From: Spongospora subterranea f. sp. subterranea
Lineage: Eukaryota; Endomyxa: Phytomyxea; Phytomyxea; Plasmodiophorida
Assembly (NCBI GenBank): GCA_049724395.1
Contig: JAUGWO010000221.1
Span: forward strand, 1-51,678
Direction of reading: 5' to 3'
DNA: 51,678 bases
The first letter of the stretch is position 1; the number at the start of each line of letters is the position of its first letter. The translations under genes were made by a program, and so were the position numbers. The notes beneath the pieces are model-generated. The model saw only the letters and a program-made list of their open reading frames with translations. It did no database searches and was not told the origin of the DNA. This document shows, piece after piece, positions 33,600 to 43,795 of the stretch.

Positions 33600-34949
33600 G
33601 TGAACCGGATGGGTTTCCGATTGTGCAGCTTTTGCCAGGTTCGCGGCCCGATTCCTTTCTGGTTCCGCAATTCGATCGTTTTCTGATTGTGCAATTTTTG
33701 CCAGGTTCGCAGCCCGATCCCGTTCTGATTGTGCAATACGATCACTTTCTGACTGTGCAGTTCTCGCCAGATTCGCAGCCCGATCCCGTTCTGATTGTGC
33801 AATACGATCACTTTCTGACAGTGCAGTTCTCGCCAGATTCGCGGCCCGATCCCGTTCTGATTGTGCAATACGATCGCTTTCTGATTGTGCGGATCGCGCC
33901 AGAATCGCAGCTCGATATCGTTTTGATTGTGCAATTCGATGTCTTCTTGATTTTGTAGTTTTTGCCAGATTTCGATCCCGATCTGATTGTGCGATTTGAT
34001 CGCTCTTTAATTGTAATGCTTGAATCAGATTTGCAGCCCGATCACGTTCTGTTTGTGCGGCTCGATCGCTTTGTAATTGTGCAGCTTTTGCCGCACGTTT
34101 GCAGCCAGATGACGCTCTGATTGTGCAACTCGATCGCTTTCTAATTGTGCGGCTTTGGCCAGATTCGCAGCCCTTTCCCGTTTTGATTGCGCAATGCGAT
34201 CTCTTTCAGATTGTGCAGCTTCAGCCAGACTCATAGCCCGTTCCCGTTCTGATTGCGCAATACGATCTCTTTCCGATTGTGCAGCTTTCGCCAGATTCGC
34301 AGCCCGTTCCCGTTCTGATTGCGCAATACGATCTCTTTCTGATTGTGCAGCTTTCGCCAGATTGGTAGCCCGTTCCCGTTCTGATTGTGCAATACGATCT
34401 CTTTCTGATTGTGCAGCTTTTGCCAGATCCTCAGCCCGTTCCCGTTCCTGTTTTGCAACTTTTACCAAAGACGCAGCTTGTTGCCGTTGTGTTTGTGCAG
34501 CTTTCGCCAAATTTGCAGCTCGCTGTCGTCCTGATTGCAGCTTTTGGCACAATATCGACGCCTTCTGATTGTGCAATACGATATCTTTCTAGTTGTGCAG
34601 TTTTGACCAAATTCATAGCCCGATTCCATTCTAATTGTGCAATTCGATTTCTTTCTAACTGTGCCGCCCTTGCCAGACTCGCAGCTCGATTCCTTTCTAA
34701 CTGCGCAATTCGATCTCTTTCCGATTGTGCAGCGTTTGCCAGATTCGCGGCTCGTGCTCGCTCTGACTGTGCAATACGATCCCTCTCTGATTGTGCAGCC
34801 GACTTTCTCAATTGCGCCGCCTGGTCCCTGCCCGACGCTGTCTCATGTTCCCAATATCTTGAATGGAATCCTCCAGCGGCAGACGCATGGGCAATATCCT
34901 GGCTTCTTGCCGATTCCGTTGCTTTCTTCTCAGCCTTACTAGGGCTCAT
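33600..34949 (-). CDS. Protein of 22-residue charged helical (double hendecad) repeats
   Basis: Minus strand, with a likely start at ATG 34,949 (MSPSKAEKKATESARSQDIA); an in-frame alternative start lies upstream near 34,979. From about 34,815 to 33,640 there are some 17-18 copies of a 66-bp repeat encoding AANLAKAAQSERDRIAQSER plus two residues. Two 11-residue segments per unit, with Ala/Leu/Ile on one face and Glu/Arg/Gln elsewhere, predict a long amphipathic helix or hendecad coiled coil. Such proteins usually scaffold, or bind lipid or membranes; the role here is unknown. The reading frame changes at least twice (near 34,555 and 34,100), so the gene is either spliced within the repeat or decayed. 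In all frames the repeat ends near 33,640, followed by a short non-repeat tail. No other copy is seen in the window. Confidence 0.6.
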
Positions 34950-35039
34950 TCGGCCTATCCTGGTTATCGCCACAATCAATTCGAATGACTACTACGTTAC
35001 TCTGTATGGGCTTGTAACTTGTTGCGCTGGTGATTAGAG

Positions 35040-35410
35040 TCGACGATCCTATAATTAGGATGGTGTCACTGGATGGGATCCACTTGGTCATGCATTGTTA
35101 CACAGCGTGATATTGGACAACGGTATGAACAACGAACGCCATTCCATCGGCTGCGCTGAAGTACTAAATGCGCAACATATTGCATGATATGGACCCAGAA
35201 TGATCGGAGAGCGACATTGAGCGGAGGGTGCGCCATCTCCACTGGATATTTAGCTGGATATCCCACACATGAAGTTGTTTATCAAGCACTGGTTAGTAAA
35301 TGCAGGGATGATTTGTTTATGAGAGTGTTTCAAATGTTGGAACGAGGACTCGTCTGTCGGCCATCAAGCCAATGGTTGATCCTTCTTCGTCAGCGCCGTT
35401 CAGGGCGTCG
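35040..35410. other. Unique DNA, no convincing gene
   Basis: A plus-strand frame from 35,184 to 35,513 is open but has no protein character and overlaps a better minus-strand frame. Confidence 0.45.
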
Positions 35411-35413
35411 GCA

Positions 35414-35683
35414 TTACCTCCTCATCAACTCGCGAATGCTTAATTTGAGACTGGGAATAACAGTTTCAGCAGTGTTGACTCGTTCGTGGACTCGGCAAAT
35501 CATCAGACCCTGATTCTGTGGGATCACCATGTCCCCTGCTTGTGAGATTGTATGTGTTCCTTGTTTGACAATTGTCTTCGCCAGTTTGCTTTCAAGTAGC
35601 CGTTTGTCAATGAGGGGCTCATGAGCAAACCTCAGAATATTTCTTGCAATTTCGCATTCGCCTGAAGATGAGTCAAATTTCAT
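35414..35683 (-). CDS. Hypothetical protein or exon, about 89 codons
   Basis: A minus-strand frame begins at a Met near 35,683 (MKFDSSSGECEIARNILRFA), is well balanced in composition and ends ...LKLSIRELMRR. It lies between the hendecad-repeat gene and the RecQ palindrome, on the same strand as the former. No domain is recognised. It could be a terminal exon. Confidence 0.35.
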   Translation of the reverse strand: MKFDSSSGECEIARNILRFAHEPLIDKRLLESKLAKTIVKQGTHTISQAGDMVIPQNQGLMICRVHERVNTAETVIPSLKLSIRELMRR

Positions 35684-35719
35684 CACCTTAACTCAGCTTG
35701 AGAGAGGAGAGCTGATATA

Positions 35720-35800
35720 AAGCATTACTTCAACTGTTATATCGCCTTCTACGACATGATAGATCGCCTGAGATGAGTTGTTATATCGCCTTCCTGGAAA
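35720..35800 (-). repeat. Three to four worn 22-bp minisatellite units
   Basis: GTTATATCGCCTTC, GATAGATCGCC and GTTATATCGCCTTCC occur at about 22-bp spacing, in the reverse orientation like those at 37,440-38,130. They sit just outside the left edge of the RecQ palindrome. Confidence 0.7.
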
Positions 35801-36553
35801 TATCGATTAAGCATTGCAATGACAGTAATAGTTGGAATCGAGTCCGCGTTCTGGGGGAACACGAAAGAGCTCGATGTCGCGGGTATATATATCCAAACCG
35901 GCGGCAAATCAAAGATCCACCAACGTCTTGACAAACATCGCACGCATTGCTGCCAAAGGTGCTGAGAGAAGGATGAGAATCCACATCCAAAAACTCTTGG
36001 AGAAGTTGCCGTCTGCAATTTTGATTGTTCGTAATCCAGTGAAATATTTGGTCCAAGGTCAACGATGATGTCTCATCTGTCCCTGTTCAAATCCAACTTT
36101 TTAAGATGGTTTGCCTCATAGTCGAGCTTGATATTGTCAATGAGACTGCGTCCCGACCGTTTCGTCCTACAGCGACCCGTTTCTTGAGCAAATGATAATA
36201 GGTCGTATGCAGTCACGATGTGAATCACCATGCGAACATCTGGGTTATCGACTCCCCCGTCAAATGCGGACGTCGCAACCATTGCTTCCGCATTGGCTTA
36301 TCTGATAATAATTATGAGCAGCATTAGGGAAATGGGCCACCGTGTAATAACAGTTCTAGTTTCGATTTGCAGCCAAAGCACCGTGGAAGGAAAGGATGTC
36401 AATTCCGTGACTTGCTAAAGTTTCGGCTGAAACAAAAGAATGTCAATCGTCATCATGTAAATGATGATCCGGTCTGGTATGAGACAATGAATGAATCCTA
36501 TCAGCGCAGAGCGACGCGGCTTGACGGAACAAGTCTGCGATTCGATAAATCCT
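35781..36553 (-). pseudogene. RecQ-family helicase, inverted partial copy
   Basis: The minus strand encodes, in two frames, helicase motifs V-VI (VATSAFDGGVDNPDVRMVIH, then QETGRCRTKRSG) at about 36,280-36,130 and the zinc-binding subdomain (CRRQLLQEFLD, then NACDVC) at about 36,020-35,900. RecQ enzymes unwind DNA 3'-5' and often protect telomeres and stalled forks. The first helicase half (Walker A, DExH box) is absent from this copy, and a frame change separates the two blocks. It is a relic. Confidence 0.85.
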
Positions 36554-37440
36554 CAATTTTGTTTTTGTTTACAAAGACCATGCCTCCTGCTCAAGTCGCC
36601 AACCTGGAATCCAGACTAAGTGCTTCGTTCACAATTCTTCGCGATCCAACGGCTCGCCCAGCAATCAAGTACAAGGATTTATCGAATCATAATTCTGAGG
36701 CAGACTTGTTCCGTCAAGCCGCGTCGCTCTGCGCTGATAGGATTCATTCATGTCTCATACAGACCGGATCATCATTTACGTGATGACGATTGACATTCTC
36801 GTTGTTTCAGCCGAAACTTTAGCAAGTCACGGAATTGACATCCTTTCCTTCCAATGTGATTTGACTGCAGCTAGAAAATAGAAATGTTATTACACGGTGG
36901 CCCATTTCCCTAATGCTGCTTATAATCATTATCAGATGGTCCAATGCACGAGTAATGGCTGCGACGTCCGCATTTGGCGCGGGAGTCGATAATTCAGATG
37001 TTCGCATGGTGATTCACATCGTGGCCGCATACGACCTTTTATCATTTGCTCAAGAAACGGGTCGCTGTGGACGAAACGTTCGGGACGCAGTCTCACTGAC
37101 AATATCAAGCTCGACTACGAGGCAAATCATGGCAAAAATTGGTACTTAGGACCCAGATTGACCCTTGGCAACAAACATTCAAATTGTACAGGGACAGATG
37201 AGACATCCTCGTTAATCTTGGAACAAATGTTTCACTGGATCACGAACAATCAAAATTGCAGACGACAACTGCTTCATGAGTTTTTGGATGTGGATTCTCA
37301 TCCTTGTCTCAGCACTTCGGCAGCAATGCGTGCGATGTTTGTCAAGAGGTTGGTGGATCTTTGGATTGCCGCCGGACGCTGTGCCCACGACATCGAGCTC
37401 TGTCGGGTTCTCCCAGAATCGCAGTCTCGATTCCGGCTAC
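35829..37440. repeat. Second palindrome, arms 35,829-36,553 and 36,674-37,440, spacer 120 bp
   Basis: The reverse complement of the left arm aligns with the right arm over about 725-767 bp, including the inner edge (TTCGATAAATCCT at 36,541-36,553 against AGGATTTATCGAA at 36,674-36,686) and the outer edge (GGAATCGAG near 35,834 against CTCGATTCC near 37,426). The arms differ by scattered substitutions and indels. Both carry the C-terminal half of a RecQ-like helicase. Confidence 0.92.
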
Positions 37441-37460
37441 ATCGCCTTACATGAGCTTCT
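36540..37460 (+). pseudogene. RecQ-family (telomere-linked-helicase-like) relic, C-terminal half
   Basis: From the palindrome spacer rightwards the plus strand encodes a motif III-like TKTMPP followed by VANLESRLSASFTILRDP (about 36,570-36,650), then motif V ATSAFGAGVDNSDVRMVIH and motif VI QETGRCGRN (about 36,962-37,080), then FHWITNNQNCRRQLLHEFLD and a Cys cluster NACDVC typical of the RecQ zinc domain (about 37,230-37,345). Frames change between the blocks and the Walker A/B half is missing, so this is not an active helicase. Many fungi carry RecQ-like helicase genes next to telomeres; the WSNARVMAATSAF context resembles those. The flanking minisatellite supports a subtelomeric origin, as inference. 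Confidence 0.85.
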
Positions 37461-38135
37461 TTGAATTGTTAGATCGCCTTCTTTGAATTGATTGATCGCC
37501 TTACCTTAAATTGGATCATGGCCTTACTGAATTTGGTAGATCGCCTCATGAATCAGAGCTTCAATGAAATTAGCAGATCGTCTTACTTGAGTTGATTGAC
37601 CGCCTTACTTGATTTTACTTCGCCATGATTGAAGTGTTACATCGCCTTTGTTTCATCTCCTTACTTGAATTGGATGATCGTTTACTTGGATTGATTGATC
37701 GTCTTATTTGAATTGTGACCTGGCCTTCCTCAAAATGATTCATCGACTTATTCTGATCGATTCATCGCTGTAGTCAAATTGTTACATCGACTTTTTGGAT
37801 TGAATCACCACATTACTTATATTGTGCCATGGCTGTCTTGAATTGATTCATTGCCATATTGGAATTAGTGTATCAACGTTCTTATTGGTTGATCCAATTC
37901 GCCTCACTGGTATTGCGCTTTCTTGAATATATTCATCGCCTTATTGGAGTTAGCACATCACCTAACTTGAATTGGTTGATTGCTTTACTTGAGTTGAATT
38001 ATCGCCTTACTTGAATGGGTGCATGCCGTTACTCAAATTGGTTGATCACCTTCCTTGAGCGGGTGAATCACCTTTCTCAAATTGGTAGATCGCCTCACTT
38101 GTGTTGGTTCATCGCCTCTCTTGAATTGATTTATC
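37440..38135 (-). repeat. Old, diverged 22-bp minisatellite (type 1, reverse orientation)
   Basis: About 30 units recognisable by ATCGCCTTACTTGAATTG-like words (for example 37,467-37,500 and 37,985-38,110), with 20-25 bp spacing and heavy substitution. It ends at module M4, the same order as 3,790-6,395 followed by M1. Confidence 0.85.
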
Positions 38136-38690
38136 GCTTTCACAATTAAATTTTCGCAATTGTGACGGCGACAATTATGGGCATCCTGAGAGTTCAAATC
38201 CATGAACTTTGGTTGTTTAAGTCCCTCTAAGTAAATCGTTAGACAGAGTTCCTCTGTAATTGCCGCCAAATTTTGCCTGTGAAAGTGTTTAATCGCCTCA
38301 GTCGCAAAGTTGAAATATCAAATGGCCTGGATCGGTTCACAAATGACACTATGGCGGTTTTCCCCGATTTGAATTTAGCCAGAAAACTGTTTTCGACATG
38401 CGATTATTTGGTCGGAGAATGTGGGTTTTCATTGCGAGCATCTAGGCCAGCATATGCCTCTTAGGCACCCAGCGGGCCTGTATCCTGACTATTGAGCATT
38501 CGTGCCGAGTGATCTGGGGTTTTTGGATTTCTTTTCATTGATTCTTATGGATGAGCTGGACCAACGGCTGATGATGTCAATCTGGCCAGATCATGTATCA
38601 TCATCATGGTCTCTTTCCCATCAACGTTTTTAAAACCGCCGAAAAATCAGTGGTCCGTTTCACATGTCACATTAGTGTAATACTCGGATA
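38135..38690 (-). repeat. Module M4, diverged and shortened copy of M
   Basis: Orientation as M1. CAATTGTGACGGCGAC at 38,157, ATGGGCATCC at 38,178 and the block GATGATGTCAATCTGGCCAG to GTTTCACATG (38,571-38,666) match 6,460-7,020. Internal parts are lost or replaced. Confidence 0.85.
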
Positions 38691-39000
38691 TGCCAGTGGA
38701 TAGGTGTGAACGCTGTGAACGATTACCAGCGAAATGTCTGCACAAAAGTCTCAGTTCATGATCTGATCTATAACAACAGGTGGGTTTACAAAAGACAATA
38801 TCTTATGCAGTGTTAGTTTTATCATCACATGAGAGCAAATACACTTACTCGAAAACCCCAAAAACAGCTTACGAGTCTGCGATCTGGTAGTCACGATAAC
38901 TCATTCAACGTTGAATATAAGGGGAAAATTGGCCATTCAAAATAATGTTCCTTTAGGCTTGAGTTCCTGCAGAAACAATCAACCCAAACTCTAACCTGAA
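38691..39000. other. Unique DNA, no gene seen
   Basis: This AT-rich stretch has no coherent frame, repeat or RNA structure. Confidence 0.5.
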
Positions 39001-39320
39001 TTCATTTCGCTAGATTCGTGATTACGTCGCCCCAGATGGTATACCTCAGATGGGAATCCCCACCAGAGAATACGTCAACCTTGGTCACATTGGAACGTGA
39101 TAATACCTATCACCAATACCGTCGAGGACACAACCAACCCACAGCCCTATTGTGGCAGTTATGGATCAGACTCATGTTCCAAGAAGTTACCTTGCCCGTA
39201 TCTTGTGTGATCTCCAAGGCACACTCGGCCTAGTGCTCAATTGGTTCTTCCATCAAATAATGATTCCTGGAAGCAACAAAATGGATGCAGCAACCCCTTG
39301 TGGTACCATTATTTGTTCGA
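39001..39320 (+). CDS. Possible exon pair of an unknown gene
   Basis: The plus strand reads VAPDGIPQMGIPTREYVNLG just before a GTGATAATAC donor-like site at about 39,097. After an acceptor-like TTGTGGCAG (about 39,158) it reads VMDQTHVPRSYLARILCDLQ and onward. Spacing would give an intron of about 60 nt. Both pieces look protein-like, but no family is recognised and start and end are unknown. Confidence 0.3.
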
Positions 39321-39809
39321 CCGTTTACGACTTGTGGTTTTGAGGCCATTGCACCTGGTGGGGCTGCCATTTGTCCTCTACTGTAGTCAAAGCACATTTT
39401 TCTATCAAATAGACAGCCTTCTGTCCAATGCTGATTATCCCACGATCGCTGAAATTTCGAAAGGTTTTCAATATGATGAATACGGTCGGCATGAATGACG
39501 CCCGTGTGCTGGTGTTTTGCCCACAGATCAACAGGTGAAATTTGATTGATGTTGAAATTTTTTCAACACAACGTCTTAGATTTATAATTCGTTGCAACAC
39601 GGTCGTTGCGCGTGGTTCTCACATCGTCACGATTCGTTTTGTGAATCCAGTTGTGGGACAGCTCCGATGTTTTCTGGTCAACGTGTTGAGGCCAGACCGT
39701 GGGCTGGCGTTGGAAGAAGTTGGCGTTTGATTTTTTGGGCTCGCGAGGGAACAATCAGCGCCCTTAATACAGATAACGGTTTTGACAAAAATTCAATTTT
39801 GGCCTGCAA

Positions 39810-40145
39810 TTGCTTCTCTCGACGTTTACAGATGTACAGCGTTGCTGGTTGATTCGCTGTGTTGATCACAACAGCCAGCGTGTCGTCAATTTAGCGCTTC
39901 GTCTTATCGACCCAAAATCAAAGAGAGCTGGTCTGTATTTTTTCACGAATCGTTATTGCAAGAAGCGAAGCGATAAGGCGCGGTTTGGGGAAAAAAATTT
40001 CGTTGAAACGTCCCAAATTGCATTCGAAGACTCGATGACGTTTCCTTCTAAGAATATCGTTGACCACTGCGTCGAATCCTTTGATAATCTACAGGAATAC
40101 TTCATGTCAACTAAGACGTGGCGACGCATTCGCCCACGTCGCTAA
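39810..40145 (+). CDS. Hypothetical protein or exon, 111 codons
   Basis: The frame is open to TAA at 40,145. It contains CVDHNSQRVVNLALRLIDPK and a Lys/Arg-rich middle (CKKRSDKARFGEKN), ending in a basic RRIRPRR tail. Further coding-like sequence lies downstream on the same strand (40,290-40,606), for example TEYGFEFHHDGAVISASVYL, so they may be exons of one gene. No domain is recognised. Confidence 0.35.
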   Translation: MLLSTFTDVQRCWLIRCVDHNSQRVVNLALRLIDPKSKRAGLYFFTNRYCKKRSDKARFGEKNFVETSQIAFEDSMTFPSKNIVDHCVESFDNLQEYFMSTKTWRRIRPRR

Positions 40146-40289
40146 CATTTTAAACCCGAATACGAAAAAAGTTTCATCTGCCAAGCACGTTTCCATGGCG
40201 CACCATCAAAATTGATTTGATCGTGAATCATTGGCGAGCACGCCATTGGCCCTGTGGGGGTCTCCACGAAGGGATGAATAAAAATCGTT

Positions 40290-40606
40290 CCTTCTCCTGT
40301 AGGGCATAATGTGTCGAAGAGCAACGATAGCCGACTCATTCTTCACAGCATTATTGTCACCGAATACGGATTTGAATTTCACCATGACGGTGCGGTGATA
40401 TCCGCATCGGTGTATCTCAGTGCTTTGCTACTGCGTCGTCATCGTCAAACGCAAACCACTTCCAGCGCAGGACGAAGTGGACAAATACTGCAGCATCGAC
40501 GAACATGAGAACGGTGATCTCATATTCAAATGGTTACGCCATGCAAATGGTTACCCTAACCTGGCCATGGGTGCTCTTGGCATGCCAGCGCCATCTAAAC
40601 GCTGCT
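40290..40606 (+). CDS. Possible exons of the same unknown plus-strand gene
   Basis: Two overlapping frames look coding: one with SIIVTEYGFEFHHDGAVISA (about 40,345-40,430) and one with KPLPAQDEVDKYCSIDEHEN, then GDLIFKWLRHANGYPNLAMG (about 40,450-40,606). A short intron or frame change around 40,430-40,460 would be needed to link them. Function is unknown. Confidence 0.3.
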
Positions 40607-40639
40607 GAAAGAGCTAATTCGTGGGCCGGCCGAGAATAT

Positions 40640-41060
40640 TCAGATGATTAGAATGTCGCTGTCATCAAACATGCGCGTTCGCTCATGGGCGGGGCGAAGA
40701 ACGAGTTTGAGGCAGCAGCAAACGAGCTGTAATCAGACCTCATTAACCGGCTCACAGATTCTGAGTTCAAGATAATCAACAGTTGCGAAGGAGAATTGGA
40801 AGGCATGCGACGGTAACGACGTGGATAAACTAATTTCAAGGTAATAAACAGTGTTTACAAGAGAAACGACCTGGATGAATTTATTGGAAATCAATGACGA
40901 CCTTGTAAATAGAGCATTGCCAAACGAGCGAACAACGAACGGTAATCAGAAAAAAAGTTTTTTCATGAGCAGCGCCGCAGTCGCAATCGCCACAAAGAAA
41001 GGAAGAATGAGGCTGGGATTTGATTTCCATGGCCGACGCACAACTGAAATACAAAGTTGA
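40640..41060 (+). pseudogene. Member A of the secreted-protein family, partial and decayed
   Basis: The plus strand here aligns with the 3' half of members D and E. GGCATGCGACGG...ACGACGTGGA near 40,802-40,822, GATGAATTTATTG at 40,873-40,885 and GTAAATAGAGCATTGCCAAA near 40,904 correspond to the D/E stretch around the 44-nt intron. No signal-peptide part is found upstream and frames are interrupted. It shows that the family is older and more widespread than the recent D/E duplication. Confidence 0.6.
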
Positions 41061-41226
41061 GTCAATAATTGAAGTGCCAGAACAAAAAACATTGGGATTC
41101 ATTGAATCTGATAGTTTAAGAGAGAAGCCACGATAAACAGACATATAGATTCACAATCTAGAAAATGATTGATTGTTGAATCGGCAAAGCGGAGGAACAA
41201 TATTATGAAATATCCAAACTATATAG

Positions 41227-41472
41227 TTAATGAAGGGTACCCTTGGGTTTGGGTATCGCAGGCCTGGGGTAGCGTTCGTCATTACTAGAGGGGCGCCCCA
41301 TGGACTGGGGAAAAAGTGCATCTTCACTTGTGAAACGACCGAGCGCTTTGCTGATCTTCCACTTGCTAATGGTTTCGACATATTGAAGAGGATACCTTAT
41401 TTCATCCTCAGAATGATCGCACGCGACGAGCAAGGCGACGACGGCGAAAACGACGAGAGAACGAAAGATCAT
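41227..41472 (-). CDS. Small secreted protein, member B
   Basis: Single-exon minus-strand gene from ATG 41,472 to TAA 41,227, 81 residues. MIFRSLVVFAVVALLVAC is a classic signal peptide, with cleavage likely just after Cys or in the following DHSEDE. The mature part is about 60 residues, charged, Pro-rich at the end (RPAIPKPKG) and without further Cys. The start is supported because upstream DNA (41,473-41,545), including TTGCCCAAATG around the ATG, is conserved with member C. A short shared pattern, basic-F-x3-D-x-L-x-P-x-S, occurs in B (GRFTSEDALFPQS) and C (SKFVYPDDMLPPS). A role as a secreted effector or peptide is possible but not shown. Confidence 0.65.
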   Translation of the reverse strand: MIFRSLVVFAVVALLVACDHSEDEIRYPLQYVETISKWKISKALGRFTSEDALFPQSMGRPSSNDERYPRPAIPKPKGTLH

Positions 41473-41558
41473 TTGGGCAATTTGATTGATACAGACGCAG
41501 ATTCGATTGGAATGACCAGTCAGGCGAACCCTTCACTGTGTTCACTGGTAGCGCCAAA

Positions 41559-41933
41559 TCATCTGTCGCCAGTCACCGGTCTGATTGTCGCAACTATTGC
41601 CGGGGTGTATTTATAGCCCATCAGTGGAAGACGCTGACCACGTCGTGAGTGGGAATGGCCAGGCGCACTGCCGTCATGAGCTGTCTCTGCTACAGTTAGG
41701 CCAATAACTCTTGGTTTATGTAGCACCTGGACAGCAACTCCGATTCGGTTTTGGGATCGCATATGATTTTTTTCTCCGCCTAGGCGAAAGACTGAAACCG
41801 TATTGGCATATGACGAATGAAGCTGAGCTGAGAAACGAGGCACCATTACAATCATCCTGGGGATATTGATGTAGTGGTCACCGTGGTCCAAAACATCGCC
41901 TTCGTCTAAAACGATTTCTCGGAGATTTGCCAT
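41559..41933 (-). CDS. Hypothetical protein, 124 codons
   Basis: A minus-strand frame starts MANLREIVLDEGDVLDHGDH at 41,933 and stays open to 41,559, overlapping the conserved upstream DNA of member B, which weakens the 3' part. The first 60 codons (YINIPRMIVMVPRFSAQLHS) look globular. No family is recognised. Confidence 0.35.
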   Translation of the reverse strand: MANLREIVLDEGDVLDHGDHYINIPRMIVMVPRFSAQLHSSYANTVSVFRLGGEKNHMRSQNRIGVAVQVLHKPRVIGLTVAETAHDGSAPGHSHSRRGQRLPLMGYKYTPAIVATIRPVTGDR

Positions 41934-41939
41934 GTTATA

Positions 41940-42610
41940 AGAGGTACCGAAAACATAAGCAGGCCCCTAGGCGTCGTGAGCAACGATGGACACAGCGAGA
42001 ATTCTTCAATGGAGATTAACAGCTTGTACAGATCAGTAATACAAATGCAGCAGGATTTGACGGTTCTTGTTTCTGTTTCGTCTAGCTTCTTGGATAATAT
42101 GCTCGGGGGTCAAAAGGGGTTATGAAACCTGCATATTGTTTAGCCAATGACCGATGTGGAATATGATATGGTAGGGTATGCAACTGTAGAGGCCAACATC
42201 TGGTCTACCAAACACCCTACCAGTGGAAGTGCTCTCAGCTGAGAAGGTGACCGACCTGGTGGGATCAGGGCTAATGCAAGGGCATGTCGGGAACATTGGA
42301 GACAACAGAACATGAGTTGGCACTATCTAAACGTTTGCCCCGCCCGTTCCCCGGCTTGGATGGACAGTAATCGTTACGATGATGCGTTGGCACAACTGCC
42401 AGTACGGCCAAGTACAAAAAGAGCATATCCACCGCAAGGGAATCTGATTGGGCATAGATCGGCCTCTCTGGATGTGTTTACAGTACAGAATACAATATCA
42501 GGTTCCACCTCGGTCAATGGCTAAACGATAGGCTAATCAGTAATCACTCAATGATGCAGATTTTCATCATCTGATGACGACGACGATCAGATTCTTGTAT
42601 TGAAACTTGG
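41940..42610. other. Unique DNA, no convincing gene
   Basis: A plus-strand frame at 42,312-42,524 is open for 70 codons without a recognised domain. Otherwise only short frames occur. Confidence 0.45.
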
Positions 42611-42616
42611 ACGGGA

Positions 42617-42991
42617 TCAACTGGAACAGCTTGAAGATAAAGATGAACGATGCGGCGGATCCCGAACATTCAAAGGGACCTGAACGGTCATCAGCAGCTG
42701 TGGAGTGATTATTTTGCCGATCGCCCAGTTTATAGTGAAAAACATTTTCAAGAAGTTAGGATCGACGGGAATTGGGTGGTGACGGGGATTTAGAATGGTG
42801 ACGAAACAGGTGTCGTACCGTCGATTTGTCTGAGAGTGGACGGTTCGGTCTCGAGTACGGTAATGGGGCGGAAACCACCTTGTTTTCCTTCGATTTTCGA
42901 GAGCCAGCACACGGAACTGTTCGGAAAGTTCTGCATTCCGCTCACAGGATTGCGCAATGGAGTGGTCCAACGTAGAAATGCGATTAAACAC
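42617..42991 (-). CDS. Hypothetical protein or exon
   Basis: The minus-strand frame begins MFNRISTLDHSIAQSCERNA, a helical, coil-like start, and runs to 42,617. AACAAG|GTGGTTTCC near 42,880 could be a donor, in which case only the first 37 codons are exon. A second frame on the same strand (43,113-42,790) overlaps and is taken as shadow. Function is unknown. Confidence 0.3.
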   Translation of the reverse strand: MFNRISTLDHSIAQSCERNAELSEQFRVLALENRRKTRWFPPHYRTRDRTVHSQTNRRYDTCFVTILNPRHHPIPVDPNFLKMFFTINWAIGKIITPQLLMTVQVPLNVRDPPHRSSLSSSCSS

Positions 42992-43119
42992 TTTTCAAAA
43001 TTTCTAAAGCATTTAAGGGCAAGATCATTGCTTACAAGGTAAAGCTTAGTTTGCAAAATAACGTGTGTTTTTTTGAGGTCGTTGAGCACATGTTTACTTT
43101 CAAGGTCGAACAATTGCTA

Positions 43120-43790
43120 ATATTCAAACAAAGACTTGTACATTCCATTCCCTTCGCGTTTGCCAGAATAATCAAAAATTTAGCCTGATCCTCTAAGCAA
43201 GAATCTTGCCCACATGCACTGAATGCTTCAGAGATTTTGGGGAGCGACGATATCTCCTCAACGTCGTTTTCAGGCCAACAAATTACCTCCGTAGGCCATG
43301 ACTCGACTCCTACCGAATGCCGTAAATTTTTGTGGCATTTTCAAGAATACTGAATTTTTGTTCACGAAAATCCACCTAACATTAAAGGGCGGATTCCGTT
43401 CCTGAAAAGGTGATTATGTTGTGTTTTGTTGATTCTGTCAAGTACATCGGTGAAGAACCATCGCAAATATACTACAACATTATCCCAGGATTCGATCGAC
43501 ACTCCCCTAACGACACCTTGTTCCTCAACTCAAATTCAGTGGTCAAATGCATCAGCTTGACCTCGTGCGATCCCAGAAACGAAACGGAACGTGTCCTGGT
43601 CCAACGCGCAACGTCATGCATGACGGGGTACTGACCTGACAGAGTGGTGACAGTTCATGCCCGTAGTGCGCCTGGCCATACTGTTCATGCCGAATCTTAC
43701 AGTGCTGTTTTTTTCTATTAATACACCCGGCCGTAGTTACAACAAGCACACGGGTCACTGATAATGTATGACTGTCGCTGCCAACACACG
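43120..43790. other. Unique DNA, no convincing gene
   Basis: The frame 43,410-43,634 (plus) is open for 74 codons and includes SVKYIGEEPSQIYYNIIPGF, weakly protein-like. Nothing else is supported. Confidence 0.4.
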
Positions 43791-43795
43791 ATACA

